Assembly: GCA_008081325.1 (NCBI GenBank)
Contig: VMCO01000060.1
Span: 1 to 15,993, forward strand
Source of the DNA: Flavobacteriaceae bacterium
Lineage (GTDB): Bacteria; Bacteroidota; Bacteroidia; Flavobacteriales; Flavobacteriaceae
Length of the DNA stretch: 15,993 bases
Reading direction: 5' to 3'
Notes under the pieces: generated by a model
What the model saw: only the letters and a program-made list of their open reading frames with translations
What the model was told of the DNA's origin: nothing
The model's database searches: none
Made by a program: the position numbers and the translations under genes
Shown here: positions 6,486 through 14,741 of the stretch, one piece after another
How the letters are laid out: each line of letters begins with the position of its first letter
Numbering within the stretch: position 1 is the first letter of the stretch

Positions 6486-8615
6486 TTACGAATCAGTTGA
6501 TCCATTAGCCTTTTTAATTACTTCTTCAGAAACATTTGAAGGAGTAGCTGCATAGTGAGAAAACTCCATAGTTGATGTAGCTCTACCAGATGATAATGTT
6601 CTTAAAGATGTTACATAACCAAACATTTCTGATAAAGGGACGTCAGCTTTAACAACCTTTGATCCAGCTCGATCACCCATATCATTAACCTGGCCTCTTC
6701 TTCTATTTAAATCTCCAACTATATCACCCATATTTTCTTCAGGTGTAAGAACCTCAAGTTTCATTATAGGCTCCATAATTACAAACTTTGCAAGTTTTGC
6801 AGCATTTTTAAAACCAATCTTTGCAGCTAATTCAAAGGATAACTGATCTGAATCGACGTCATGATAAGAACCATCATTAAGAGTTACTTTCATAGAATCA
6901 ACCTCATAACCAGCTAACGGTCCATTTTGCATAGCCATTTTAAACCCTTTTTCAACAGATGGAATAAATTCTTTAGGAACATTACCACCTTTAATATTAG
7001 AAACAAACTCTAAGCCTTGTTTTCCTTCTTCAGCAGGTTCAACAGTAAATGCAATATCAGCAAATTTACCTCTACCACCAGATTGTTTTTTATAAACTTC
7101 TCGATGATCAGCCTTAAGTGTAATGGCCTCTTTATATTCAACCATAGGCTCACCTTCATTTACTTCGACTTTAAATTCTCTTTTTAATCTATCAACAATA
7201 ATATCTAAGTGAAGCTCTCCCATCCCAGAAATTATAGTTTGACCAGAAGCTTCATCAGTTCTAACCGTAAATGTTGGATCTTCTTCAGAAAGCTTAGCAA
7301 GAGCCATACCTAATTTATCTACGTCTGCTTTTGTTTTAGCTTCAACTGCAATACCAATTACTGGATCAGGGAAATCCATACTTTCCAGAACTATTGGAGA
7401 TTTTTCAGCTGTTAAACTATCACCTGTTTTAATATCTTTAAATCCAACTGCAGCACCAATATCACCCGCTTCAATTACATCAATCGCATTTTGCTTATTA
7501 GAATGCATTTGATAAATTCTTGAAATTCTTTCTTTTTTACCTGATCTATTGTTTAAAACGTAAGATCCTGCGTTTAATTTTCCAGAATAAACTCTGAAAA
7601 AAGCAAGTCTTCCGACAAAAGGATCTGTAGCAATTTTAAATGCTAGAGCAGCAAATGGCTCATCAACAGAAGGTTTTCTTGAAATCTCTTCATCATTATC
7701 TGGGTTAGTACCTACAATAGCATCTTTATCAACTGGAGAAGGTAAATACCTACATACAGCATCTAAAAGGAACTGAACTCCTTTGTTTTTAAAGGCAGAT
7801 CCACATATCATTGGGATAATAGCCATATCCATCACTGCAGCACGAAGTGCGTTATGAATTTCTTCTTCAGTTATAGAGTCTTCATCCTCCATATACTTTT
7901 CCAAAAGGTTATCATCGTAAGAAGCTACTTCTTCAATTAACAAACCTCTATATTTTTTTGCTTCCTCTTTAAGATTATCAGGGATATCAATTATATCAAA
8001 AGTTGATCCCATTGATTCATCGTGCCAAACAATAGCTCTATTTTTAATCAAATCTACTATTCCTTTAAAATCAGCCTCTTCACCGATTGGCAATACAATT
8101 TGAACAGCATTGGATCCAAGCATTTCCTTAACTTGTTTACAAACCATTTGAAAGTTTGAACCTTGCCTGTCCATTTTATTTACAAAACCTATTCTTGGAA
8201 CCTTATAATTATCAGCAAGTCTCCAATTAGTTTCTGATTGAGGCTCAACACCATCAACAGCACTAAATAAGAAAACAAGACCATCTAAAACACGTAATGA
8301 TCTGTTAACTTCAACAGTAAAGTCTACGTGACCAGGAGTATCAATTATGTTAAAATGATAACCTTTCGAGTCTGCAGTCTTTTTACCGTTATCAGTTGGA
8401 AAATCCCATGTACAAGTTGTAGCTGCAGAAGTTATTGTAATACCTCTTTCTTGTTCTTGCTCCATCCAATCCATAGTTGCAGCACCATCATGTACCTCAC
8501 CTATTTTGTGTGAAACACCTGTATAATAAAGAATTCTTTCAGTAGTTGTGGTTTTACCTGCGTCAATGTGAGCAGCAATACCAATATTTCTTGTATATCT
8601 TAAATCTCTAGCCAT
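6486..8615 (-). CDS. fusA: translation elongation factor G, GTPase-competent type
   Basis: EF-G drives ribosomal translocation and, with ribosome recycling factor, subunit splitting, at the cost of GTP. The 709-residue product keeps all GTPase motifs: P-loop AHIDAGKT (15-22), switch I RGITIT (57-62), DTPGH with the catalytic His (92-96), NKMD (146-149) and GSAFKNKG (272-279). Domain II follows, then domain III with the SGMGELHLDI segment, domain IV (GGRGKFADI) and domain V (RGQVNDMGDRAGSKVVKADV). Length is normal. The motifs exclude the GTPase-deficient EF-G2 type known from Bacteroides. It sits 6 nt after rpsG and 12 nt before rpsJ. Confidence 0.98.
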   Translation of the reverse strand: MARDLRYTRNIGIAAHIDAGKTTTTERILYYTGVSHKIGEVHDGAATMDWMEQEQERGITITSAATTCTWDFPTDNGKKTADSKGYHFNIIDTPGHVDFTVEVNRSLRVLDGLVFLFSAVDGVEPQSETNWRLADNYKVPRIGFVNKMDRQGSNFQMVCKQVKEMLGSNAVQIVLPIGEEADFKGIVDLIKNRAIVWHDESMGSTFDIIDIPDNLKEEAKKYRGLLIEEVASYDDNLLEKYMEDEDSITEEEIHNALRAAVMDMAIIPMICGSAFKNKGVQFLLDAVCRYLPSPVDKDAIVGTNPDNDEEISRKPSVDEPFAALAFKIATDPFVGRLAFFRVYSGKLNAGSYVLNNRSGKKERISRIYQMHSNKQNAIDVIEAGDIGAAVGFKDIKTGDSLTAEKSPIVLESMDFPDPVIGIAVEAKTKADVDKLGMALAKLSEEDPTFTVRTDEASGQTIISGMGELHLDIIVDRLKREFKVEVNEGEPMVEYKEAITLKADHREVYKKQSGGRGKFADIAFTVEPAEEGKQGLEFVSNIKGGNVPKEFIPSVEKGFKMAMQNGPLAGYEVDSMKVTLNDGSYHDVDSDQLSFELAAKIGFKNAAKLAKFVIMEPIMKLEVLTPEENMGDIVGDLNRRRGQVNDMGDRAGSKVVKADVPLSEMFGYVTSLRTLSSGRATSTMEFSHYAATPSNVSEEVIKKANGSTDS

Positions 8616-8621
8616 GCTATA

Positions 8622-9098
8622 TTAAAATCTAAAGTGTGAAAATGCTTTATTTGCTTCAGCCATTTTATGAGTGTCAACTTTTTTCTTAACGGCAGCTCCT
8701 TCTTCCTTCGATGCAGCTAAAATTTCTGCAGCAAGCTTTTGCGCCATTGATTTCTCATTTCTTTTTCTTGAGAAATTAATTAACCATTTCATGGCAATTG
8801 AAATTTTTCTATCAGATCTAATAGGACTAGGTATTTGAAATGTAGCTCCACCTACTCTTCTGCTTCTAACCTCAACATGAGGCATCACATTTGACAAAGC
8901 ATCTTTCCAAACATCCAAAGCTGATTTTTCTTCGTCAGTCTTTTTTGATTCTACAACATCAATTGCATCATAAAAGATTCTGAAGGCAACAGACTTTTTA
9001 CCACTCCACATCATCATATTCACAAATCTGGTAACGAGCTTGTCGTTAAACTTAGGATCTGGAAGTAACGGACGTTTTTTTGCCTGCTTTTTTCTCAT
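8622..9098 (-). CDS. rpsG: 30S ribosomal protein S7 (uS7)
   Basis: S7 initiates assembly of the 30S head and lies beside the E site and the mRNA exit. The 158-residue product starts MRKKQAKKRPLLPDPKFNDK (the family has xPDPxYxxxxV here). It shows the beta-hairpin VEVRSRRVGGATFQIP and the helical C-terminus with MAQKLAAEILAASKEEGAAV and MAEANKAFSHFRF. The length is that of the short bacterial form, with no C-terminal extension. It begins 22 nt after rpsL ends and is followed by fusA after 6 nt. Confidence 0.98.
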   Translation of the reverse strand: MRKKQAKKRPLLPDPKFNDKLVTRFVNMMMWSGKKSVAFRIFYDAIDVVESKKTDEEKSALDVWKDALSNVMPHVEVRSRRVGGATFQIPSPIRSDRKISIAMKWLINFSRKRNEKSMAQKLAAEILAASKEEGAAVKKKVDTHKMAEANKAFSHFRF

Positions 9099-9120
9099 AT
9101 TTTTCTAATTAATTATCCTA

Positions 9121-9495
9121 TTATTTCTTTGGTCTTTTTGCGCCATATTTTGATCTTCTTTGAGTTCTACCTTCAACACCTGCTGTATCAAGGGCACCTC
9201 TAATAATATGGTATCTAACACCAGGAAGATCTTTTACTCTACCTCCTCTAACTAGTACGATTGAATGTTCTTGTAAATTATGACCTTCTCCAGGAATATA
9301 TGCGTTAACTTCGTTTCCGTTGGTAAGCCTTACCCTAGCAACTTTTCTCATAGCTGAATTTGGCTTCTTAGGAGTAGTAGTATATACACGTGTACAAACA
9401 CCTCTTCTTTGTGGACAAGAACTAAGAGCTGCTGATTTACTTTTCTTTGTAATTTTAGCTCTTCCTTTTCTTACTAATTGCGATATAGTTGGCAT
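9121..9495 (-). CDS. rpsL: 30S ribosomal protein S12 (uS12), streptomycin-sensitive residues intact
   Basis: S12 is at the decoding centre and controls accuracy. The 124-residue product starts MPTISQLVRKGRAKITKKSK and contains CPQRRGVCTRVYTTTPKKPN and GGRVKDLPGVRYH. Lys43 and Lys88, the classical sites of streptomycin-resistance changes, and Asp89, the residue methylthiolated in many bacteria, are all wild type. It is the first gene of the operon. Its ATG (9495-9493) follows an A/T-rich leader without a Shine-Dalgarno sequence, transcribed from the promoter at 9540-9570. Confidence 0.98.
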   Translation of the reverse strand: MPTISQLVRKGRAKITKKSKSAALSSCPQRRGVCTRVYTTTPKKPNSAMRKVARVRLTNGNEVNAYIPGEGHNLQEHSIVLVRGGRVKDLPGVRYHIIRGALDTAGVEGRTQRRSKYGAKRPKK

Positions 9496-9518
9496 ATTGT
9501 AAAATATATTTTTTTTAA

Positions 9519-9535
9519 CCTCTCATTTTAAGAGG
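9519..9535 (-). promoter_or_regulatory. hairpin at the 5' end of the rpsL leader
   Basis: The transcribed strand reads CCTCT-TAAAATG-AGAGG, a perfect 5-bp stem with a 7-nt loop, a few bases downstream of the -7 box. The transcript would therefore begin close to or inside this stem. It is followed by an A-rich, unstructured stretch up to the rpsL ATG. Possible roles are protection of the mRNA 5' end or feedback binding by a ribosomal protein; neither can be shown from sequence. Confidence 0.5.
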
Positions 9536-9539
9536 CGCG

Positions 9540-9570
9540 CAAAGTTAGAAATTAAAATCAATTATTCAAA
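9540..9570 (-). promoter_or_regulatory. Bacteroidota-type sigma-A (SigABfr-like) promoter of the str-S10-spc operon
   Basis: On the minus strand TTTG (9570-9567) is followed after exactly 19 nt by TAACTTTG (9547-9540). This is a perfect match to the Bacteroidota consensus, a -33 TTTG and a -7 TAnnTTTG separated by about 19-21 nt. Transcription should start a few bases after 9540, giving a leader of roughly 35-40 nt before the rpsL ATG at 9495. Confidence 0.85.
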
Positions 9571-9596
9571 TGTTACATCTTAAATTTTCTAACTTT
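9541..9596. repeat. 11-bp perfect inverted repeat in the divergent promoter region
   Basis: The plus strand has aaagttagaaa at 9541-9551 and its exact reverse complement tttctaacttt at 9586-9596, with 34 nt between. The left arm covers seven of the eight bases of the minus-strand -7 box. The right arm therefore supplies a mirrored TAACTTTT (9590-9597) on the plus strand, one base short of the -7 consensus and facing the Omp85 gene. No TTTG lies 19-21 nt upstream of this mirrored box. A regulator-binding site or a weak divergent promoter are both possible. Confidence 0.5.
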
Positions 9597-9633
9597 TTCA
9601 AAAAAAAATTATTAATTATATTAAAATCAATTA
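9551..9633. repeat. 14-bp direct repeat in the divergent promoter region
   Basis: attaaaatcaatta occurs at 9551-9564 and again at 9620-9633, start to start 69 bp. The first copy fills most of the spacer between the -33 and -7 boxes of the str promoter. The second lies upstream of the Omp85 gene start. The sequence is A/T-rich, so chance is not excluded. Confidence 0.45.
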
Positions 9634-9673
9634 ATTAACGTTCATTTAATCAGATAAATTTCAGCACAATTAC

Positions 9674-11320
9674 ATGAAATCACAATTACTTTTTATAAAA
9701 TTCCTTTTGGTGACTAGTTTTATTTATTCACAGGATTATAATTTGAAATTTATTAATGAATCTGAATCAAATAAGAGAGTTAAAATATTTGACAACTACA
9801 AAGATTTGGTTTTAAGTGTTGAGGACACTTTGATTTCTCTTAAAAAAAGAGGTAATCTTGAAGCTGAAGTAAAATCATTTATTATGGTTGATTCGTTTAA
9901 TTATGAAGTTAAAATAAATAAAAATCAAAAAATAAAATATGTTAAGATTTCAAATTTATCAGATCTAGACAACGATGTTTTAAATATTTTAAATGTTTAT
10001 AAATTAGAAAATGGATTAGTCAAATTTGAAGAAATTGATGAGATATTAAGTGAAATTTCTAAAAAATTATCTAGGAAAGGTTTTCCGTTTGCTACGTTAG
10101 CCTTCAAAAACCATGAATTAATAACATCATTAACTCTCGAATCCGATTTACTTATCGACTATGGTGATAAAAGATTTCTAGACAAGGTAGTAGTCAAAGG
10201 ATACGAAGACTTTCCAAAAAATTTTAAAAAAAATATTTTCAAACTCAAAAAAGACAAATTACTTGATTTAGAGCAAGCTTTGGATAAGTCTAAATTGATT
10301 AACAGAACAAAATTTGCAAGAAACTCAAGAGATCCAGAGATATTATTTACTAAAGATTCTACTTCACTTTTTCTGTATCTTGAAAAAATCAGAAAAAATT
10401 CATTTGACGGATTTATTAGCTTTGATACTGACGAGAATTCAGGGAAGATAAATATCCAAGGTTATGCTAAAATCAGTCTTAACAACACCTTTAATGCAGG
10501 TGAAAATATAAACTTTGACTTTAACGCTCAAAAAAACCAGGACAGATCATTAAAATCTAATATTAATATTCCATACTTTTTAGGGTCAGCATTTAACGTA
10601 AATTATACATTAAACCTTATTCAGAAAGACTCAACGTATACTTCTAATGAAAATATAATTGACATTGATGTGAACTTAAACAAAACCAAACTAGGTTTAG
10701 GTTTTCAGAAAAACAAATCAGATTCAGGGATTGAGACTGAAAATATAAAAAGTTTTGACAGTAAATTATTTAATGTATTTTCAGAATACCTGATTATTGA
10801 CGAAGGAGATAAATTTAATCCTGAATTTTTTAAACTAAACTTAAGATATGGTTTAGGAAAAAAGGAACAATCAAATAACATCACAAGTATTAGTAAGTAT
10901 AAATTAGAAATAAGCAAAAAATTTAATATTTCTAAAAGATTTAAATTTCAGCCTCTAATTATCAAAGAAAAAATAAATTCAAAAAATTTAGTTAATAATG
11001 AGTTATTAAGATTCGGCGGTGGTAATTCGATAAGAGGTTTTGACGATAATAGTATATTTTCAGACAGTTACACCTTACTAAAAACCAACCTGAATTATTA
11101 TTTAAATGATACCATATATATATATACCATTTTTGATATAGCAAATTACACTGATAATATCTTGAATATTGAAAAGGATATTTACTCTGGTGGATTTGGT
11201 TTTTCAACACTTACAGAAAACGGTTTAATATCAGTAAATTACTCTAAGGGTAACAATTGGGGGAACTCATTTAACCTTAAAAATGCCAAAATTAATGTCA
11301 TATTCTTGACTTTTTTCTGA
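9674..11320 (+). CDS. compact Omp85/BamA-superfamily (TamA-sized) outer-membrane protein
   Basis: The 548-residue product is predicted to sit in the outer membrane and to help insert or move proteins or other substrates there. Residues 1-19 form a signal peptide (MKSQLLFIKFLLVTSFIYS, then Gln). About 25-240 looks like two or three POTRA domains (GNLEAEVKSFIMVDSFNYEV at 60-79; RKGFPFATLAF at 134-144; FLDKVVVKGYEDFPKNFKK at 168-186). About 245-548 is a beta-barrel with the Omp85 loop-6 motif GGGNSIRGF (448-456) and a terminal Phe. Canonical BamA is much longer with five POTRAs, so this is a TamA-like or accessory member. Base composition is very A/T-rich and codon use is unlike that of the neighbouring susC. 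It is transcribed away from the ribosomal operon; its true partner is unknown. Confidence 0.82.
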   Translation: MKSQLLFIKFLLVTSFIYSQDYNLKFINESESNKRVKIFDNYKDLVLSVEDTLISLKKRGNLEAEVKSFIMVDSFNYEVKINKNQKIKYVKISNLSDLDNDVLNILNVYKLENGLVKFEEIDEILSEISKKLSRKGFPFATLAFKNHELITSLTLESDLLIDYGDKRFLDKVVVKGYEDFPKNFKKNIFKLKKDKLLDLEQALDKSKLINRTKFARNSRDPEILFTKDSTSLFLYLEKIRKNSFDGFISFDTDENSGKINIQGYAKISLNNTFNAGENINFDFNAQKNQDRSLKSNINIPYFLGSAFNVNYTLNLIQKDSTYTSNENIIDIDVNLNKTKLGLGFQKNKSDSGIETENIKSFDSKLFNVFSEYLIIDEGDKFNPEFFKLNLRYGLGKKEQSNNITSISKYKLEISKKFNISKRFKFQPLIIKEKINSKNLVNNELLRFGGGNSIRGFDDNSIFSDSYTLLKTNLNYYLNDTIYIYTIFDIANYTDNILNIEKDIYSGGFGFSTLTENGLISVNYSKGNNWGNSFNLKNAKINVIFLTFF

Positions 11321-11369
11321 TTAGCGACAGGGTAAATCTTAAAAAAACCTTAAAATTTTACAATTAAAT

Positions 11370-11401
11370 GTTGTTTTATTAACATTAATTTATGATTTTT
11401 G
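11370..11401 (+). promoter_or_regulatory. possible promoter for the susC-susD pair
   Basis: In the 109-bp gap after the Omp85 gene, GTTG (11370-11373) is followed after 20 nt by GATTTTTG (11394-11401). These match the -33 TTTG at three of four bases and the -7 TAnnTTTG at seven of eight, counting the two free positions. The implied leader is short and A/T-rich and ends AATTAAAATG. No convincing terminator for the Omp85 gene was seen in the same gap, so read-through into susC is also possible. Confidence 0.42.
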
Positions 11402-11429
11402 TTTTTGGACTAATTCAAATATAATTAAA

Positions 11430-14400
11430 ATGAAAACAAAGTTTAGTGGAATTTTGACGCTAGTTTTAGCGTTTGTTGTGCAACTAACATTTGCACAAGA
11501 CAAAGCGGTTTCAGGAACTGTTTCTGATGAGTCAGGAATGCCTGTTGCCGGAGTAAACATTATTGTGCAAGGCACATCCTCTGGAACTCAGTCTGACTTT
11601 GATGGTAATTACAGCATCATGGTTGACGAGGGAGCAGTTTTGACATTTAGTTATGTTGGATATACAACTGAATCAAGAACAGTTGGATCCTCCGACACAA
11701 TTAATGTTACAATGAGCGAAGATGTAGCACAATTAGAAGAAGTAGTAGTAACTGCACAAGGTATTACAAGAGAAAGAAAAGCTCTTGGTTATGCTGTAAG
11801 TGAGGTTGCTGGTGAAGAAATGGAACAAAGAACTGAAGGTGATGTTGCCAGAGTACTTTCTGGAAAAGCATCAGGGGTAAATATTACTAGCCAGTCTGGT
11901 ACTTCAGGATCTGCAACAAATGTTGTTATTAGAGGTTATACTTCTATTAATGGTAACAACCAAGCACTTTTTGTTGTTGATGGTGTTCCTTACAGTACTG
12001 AAACAAATGCTCAAGGTGGTTTCCTTAGTGGTAACCTTGGTTCAAGTAGATTCTTAGATCTTGATCCTAACAACATTGAGAGCGTTAACGTACTTAAAGG
12101 TTTAGCTGCAGCTACATTATATGGTACTGCTGGTAAAAACGGTGTAATCGTAATTACTACAAAATCTGGTTCTCTTCAAGCAAAAGGGCCTAAGAAAACT
12201 GAAATTACTGTAAACCAATCATATTTTGTTAACGAAATGGCTTCTATGCCTGATTATCAAGATACGTACGGTGGTGGTTTTGACCAATCATTTGGTTGGT
12301 TCTTCAGTAACTGGGGACCTGCTTTCGCTCCAGATGGAGTTGATGGATACTTAAATGATCCAGCTGGAATCATTCAGCCTGACGGAACAGTTGAACACCC
12401 ATACGGTTCTTCAGCTTTTCTTAACGCTTTCTTAGGTGGTAACAATGTATTAAATCAGCAGTATACTGGTGAAAGATACGATTGGAAACCTTACAAAAGT
12501 GTTGAGAATTTCTTCAGATCAGGTAGTGTTTCTAATACATCTATTAACATTAGAGGTGCATCTGATGATGGTAAAATCTCATACAATGTTAACTATGGTA
12601 ACTTAGATGAAGAAGGATTTACACCTGGTAACGGATTAAGAAGAAACAATTTATCTGTTGGTGGACGTGCACAACTGTCTAACAAATTTACTGTTCAAGG
12701 TTCTATGAACTACAGTAATACATCATTTGTTTCTCCTCCTGTTGCAGCATCTAGAGGTAACGGTACATTAGGATGGTCAACATTCGGTAATGTATTCTTT
12801 ACTCCAAGAAACGTTGACTTAATGGGATTACCTTATACTATTCCTGAAAATGGTGGTAGTATTTACTATAGAAATGGTAATGACATTATCAACCCTAACT
12901 GGTCAGTTGCTAATGCACAAGGTGGTCAAACAGTTAATAGAATAAATTCTACTACTAGTTTAACATATGAATTTAATGATAATCTTTCTTTAACTTATCG
13001 TTATGGACTTGACTGGTATAACGAAAGAAATAAAGAATATTCTAACAAAAACGGTGTTAACTTTAACCAAGCTATCTTTGGTTACTTAAATACGTGGGAT
13101 AACAACGTGGCTATCCACAACCACTATGTAAGTTTAAATGGTAGTTATGATTTAAGTGACGATGTTGGATTAACTTTCAACGTAGGTGCAACTTCTAACA
13201 GAAGAACTTACGATCGTGAAGGTACTGCAAGTAGTGGTCAAATTGTATACGGTGTTATACAACATTTCAACTTTGAGAATCAAACTCCAATATCTTACTT
13301 TGGTGCAACTAACACATTAGGTGTATTTGGTAGTGCTGATATTGATTACAAAGACTATTTATTTGTAACATTACAAGCAAGAAACGATTGGGTTTCTAAC
13401 CTACCAACTGAGAACAACAGTATGTTCTACCCAAGTGCTAGTGTATCTTTCTTACCTACATCTATGGATGAAAACTTTAAGTCTGAAAACTTATCATACT
13501 TAAAAATAAGAGCTGGTTACGGTACTTCTGCTGGTTTCCCTGGTGGATATCCTACTGTAAACACTGTAGGTCAAGCAACAAACCAAAATGGTGGTCTTAA
13601 CGGTGGAATTATTACTAACTCTGTAAGTAACTTCCAAGCAAACCCAAATTTAAAACCTGAGTTACTAGGTGAATTCGAATTAGGATTTGACGCTAGAGTT
13701 TGGAAAAACAGAATTGGTATTAATGCTTCTTACTTTGAAAGAACAAGTAAAGATCTAATCGTATTCAAACCACTTCCAACTTCATCTGGATATACTTCAA
13801 CACAAGATAACATTGGTAAGATTGAAGGTGACGGTATTGAAGTTGATGTTGATTTAGATATGTTTGAAATTCTTCCTGTAAATGTTGATGGTCTTAGCTG
13901 GAATGCTAGGGTTAACTTTACTAAGAGTAAAGCTGTCGTAACTGAGCAGGCTGATGATCAAATTATATATGGTGGTTCTACAGCTACATGGATAGGTGGT
14001 AACGCTGCAATTCAGGGTGAACCTCTTGGTGTTATAGTTGGTTCTAGAATCGAAAGAGATGACAATGGTAATTATGTAGTTAATGCATCTGGTAACTATG
14101 GTATTGAAGATGTTATGGCTATTGATGCTAACGGTAACGAAGTTCCATTAGGTACAGAAGGATCTAGAACAATTACTCCGATAATTGGTAATCCAGAGCC
14201 TGATTATGTAATGAACTTTATAAACACTTTAAAGTATAAGAACTTTACTTTAGGATGGCAATTAAGCCATACTGCTGGTGGAGATATCGTTGCTAAAACA
14301 GTTGCTACATTACTTGGTCGTGGTGGTATCGTAGAAGACAGAAAGAATACATTTATTCTTCCTGGTGTTGAAAACGATGGTACTCCTAACAACTTACAGA

Positions 14401-14720
14401 TCAATAACTCTACTTACTACTTTAATAATGTATTATTTGGTCCACTTGAATTATCAGTTTATGATGGTTCAGTTGTTAGACTACAAGAATTATCTTTATC
14501 ATACGCTTTCCCACAGAAGTTCTTAGATAAAACTCCTTTTGGTGCGTTATCTTTAACAGCTACAGGATTTAACTTATGGTATGATGCCTATAATGTTCCT
14601 GATGCTACTAACTTCGATCCAAACGTTGCCGGTACAGGTGTTGGTAATGCTAGAGGATGGGATTTCCTTAATGGACCTAGTTCAAAAAGGTATGGTATTA
14701 GTATTAAAGCATCATTTTAA
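11430..14720 (+). CDS. SusC/RagA-type TonB-dependent outer-membrane transporter
   Basis: The 1096-residue product should form the outer-membrane barrel that imports an oligomeric nutrient (glycan or peptide) using TonB energy, capped by the SusD-like lipoprotein encoded next. Residues 1-22 are a signal peptide ending FA before Gln23. About 27-95 is a carboxypeptidase-D-regulatory-like domain (VSGTVSDESGMPVAGVNIIV, DFDGNYSI, SYVGY). LEEVVVTAQG (102-111) is the likely TonB box. The plug follows with ALFVVDGVPYS (179-189) and the SusC signature NNIESVNVLKGLAAATLYGT with NGVIVITTKSG (214-247). The rest is barrel, ending SIKASF. There is no STN domain, so no anti-sigma signalling is expected. Codons are strongly biased (GGT, AAC, TTA), suggesting high expression. 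Substrate unknown. Confidence 0.96.
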   Translation: MKTKFSGILTLVLAFVVQLTFAQDKAVSGTVSDESGMPVAGVNIIVQGTSSGTQSDFDGNYSIMVDEGAVLTFSYVGYTTESRTVGSSDTINVTMSEDVAQLEEVVVTAQGITRERKALGYAVSEVAGEEMEQRTEGDVARVLSGKASGVNITSQSGTSGSATNVVIRGYTSINGNNQALFVVDGVPYSTETNAQGGFLSGNLGSSRFLDLDPNNIESVNVLKGLAAATLYGTAGKNGVIVITTKSGSLQAKGPKKTEITVNQSYFVNEMASMPDYQDTYGGGFDQSFGWFFSNWGPAFAPDGVDGYLNDPAGIIQPDGTVEHPYGSSAFLNAFLGGNNVLNQQYTGERYDWKPYKSVENFFRSGSVSNTSINIRGASDDGKISYNVNYGNLDEEGFTPGNGLRRNNLSVGGRAQLSNKFTVQGSMNYSNTSFVSPPVAASRGNGTLGWSTFGNVFFTPRNVDLMGLPYTIPENGGSIYYRNGNDIINPNWSVANAQGGQTVNRINSTTSLTYEFNDNLSLTYRYGLDWYNERNKEYSNKNGVNFNQAIFGYLNTWDNNVAIHNHYVSLNGSYDLSDDVGLTFNVGATSNRRTYDREGTASSGQIVYGVIQHFNFENQTPISYFGATNTLGVFGSADIDYKDYLFVTLQARNDWVSNLPTENNSMFYPSASVSFLPTSMDENFKSENLSYLKIRAGYGTSAGFPGGYPTVNTVGQATNQNGGLNGGIITNSVSNFQANPNLKPELLGEFELGFDARVWKNRIGINASYFERTSKDLIVFKPLPTSSGYTSTQDNIGKIEGDGIEVDVDLDMFEILPVNVDGLSWNARVNFTKSKAVVTEQADDQIIYGGSTATWIGGNAAIQGEPLGVIVGSRIERDDNGNYVVNASGNYGIEDVMAIDANGNEVPLGTEGSRTITPIIGNPEPDYVMNFINTLKYKNFTLGWQLSHTAGGDIVAKTVATLLGRGGIVEDRKNTFILPGVENDGTPNNLQINNSTYYFNNVLFGPLELSVYDGSVVRLQELSLSYAFPQKFLDKTPFGALSLTATGFNLWYDAYNVPDATNFDPNVAGTGVGNARGWDFLNGPSSKRYGISIKASF

Positions 14721-14741
14721 TAACGAATAAATCAATCAATT

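Noticed and set aside
9655..9662. TAAATTTC as a -7 box for the Omp85 gene
   Set aside because: It has no -33 partner, and the implied start would leave almost no leader before the ATG at 9674.
11113..11126. Short TA dinucleotide run inside the Omp85 gene, possible phase-variation tract
   Set aside because: Only about six units, and it encodes an ordinary barrel strand (TIYIYTIF); too short to argue for slippage.
10705..11210. Two minus-strand open frames (70 and 72 codons) opposite the Omp85 gene
   Set aside because: They are shadows of a well-supported coding gene with a clear Omp85 motif and show no family features.
11390..11575. Open frame of 61 codons on the minus strand across the susC start
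   Set aside because: It is antisense to the conserved susC signal peptide and N-terminal domain, shows no recognisable protein features, and is the kind of frame expected by chance.
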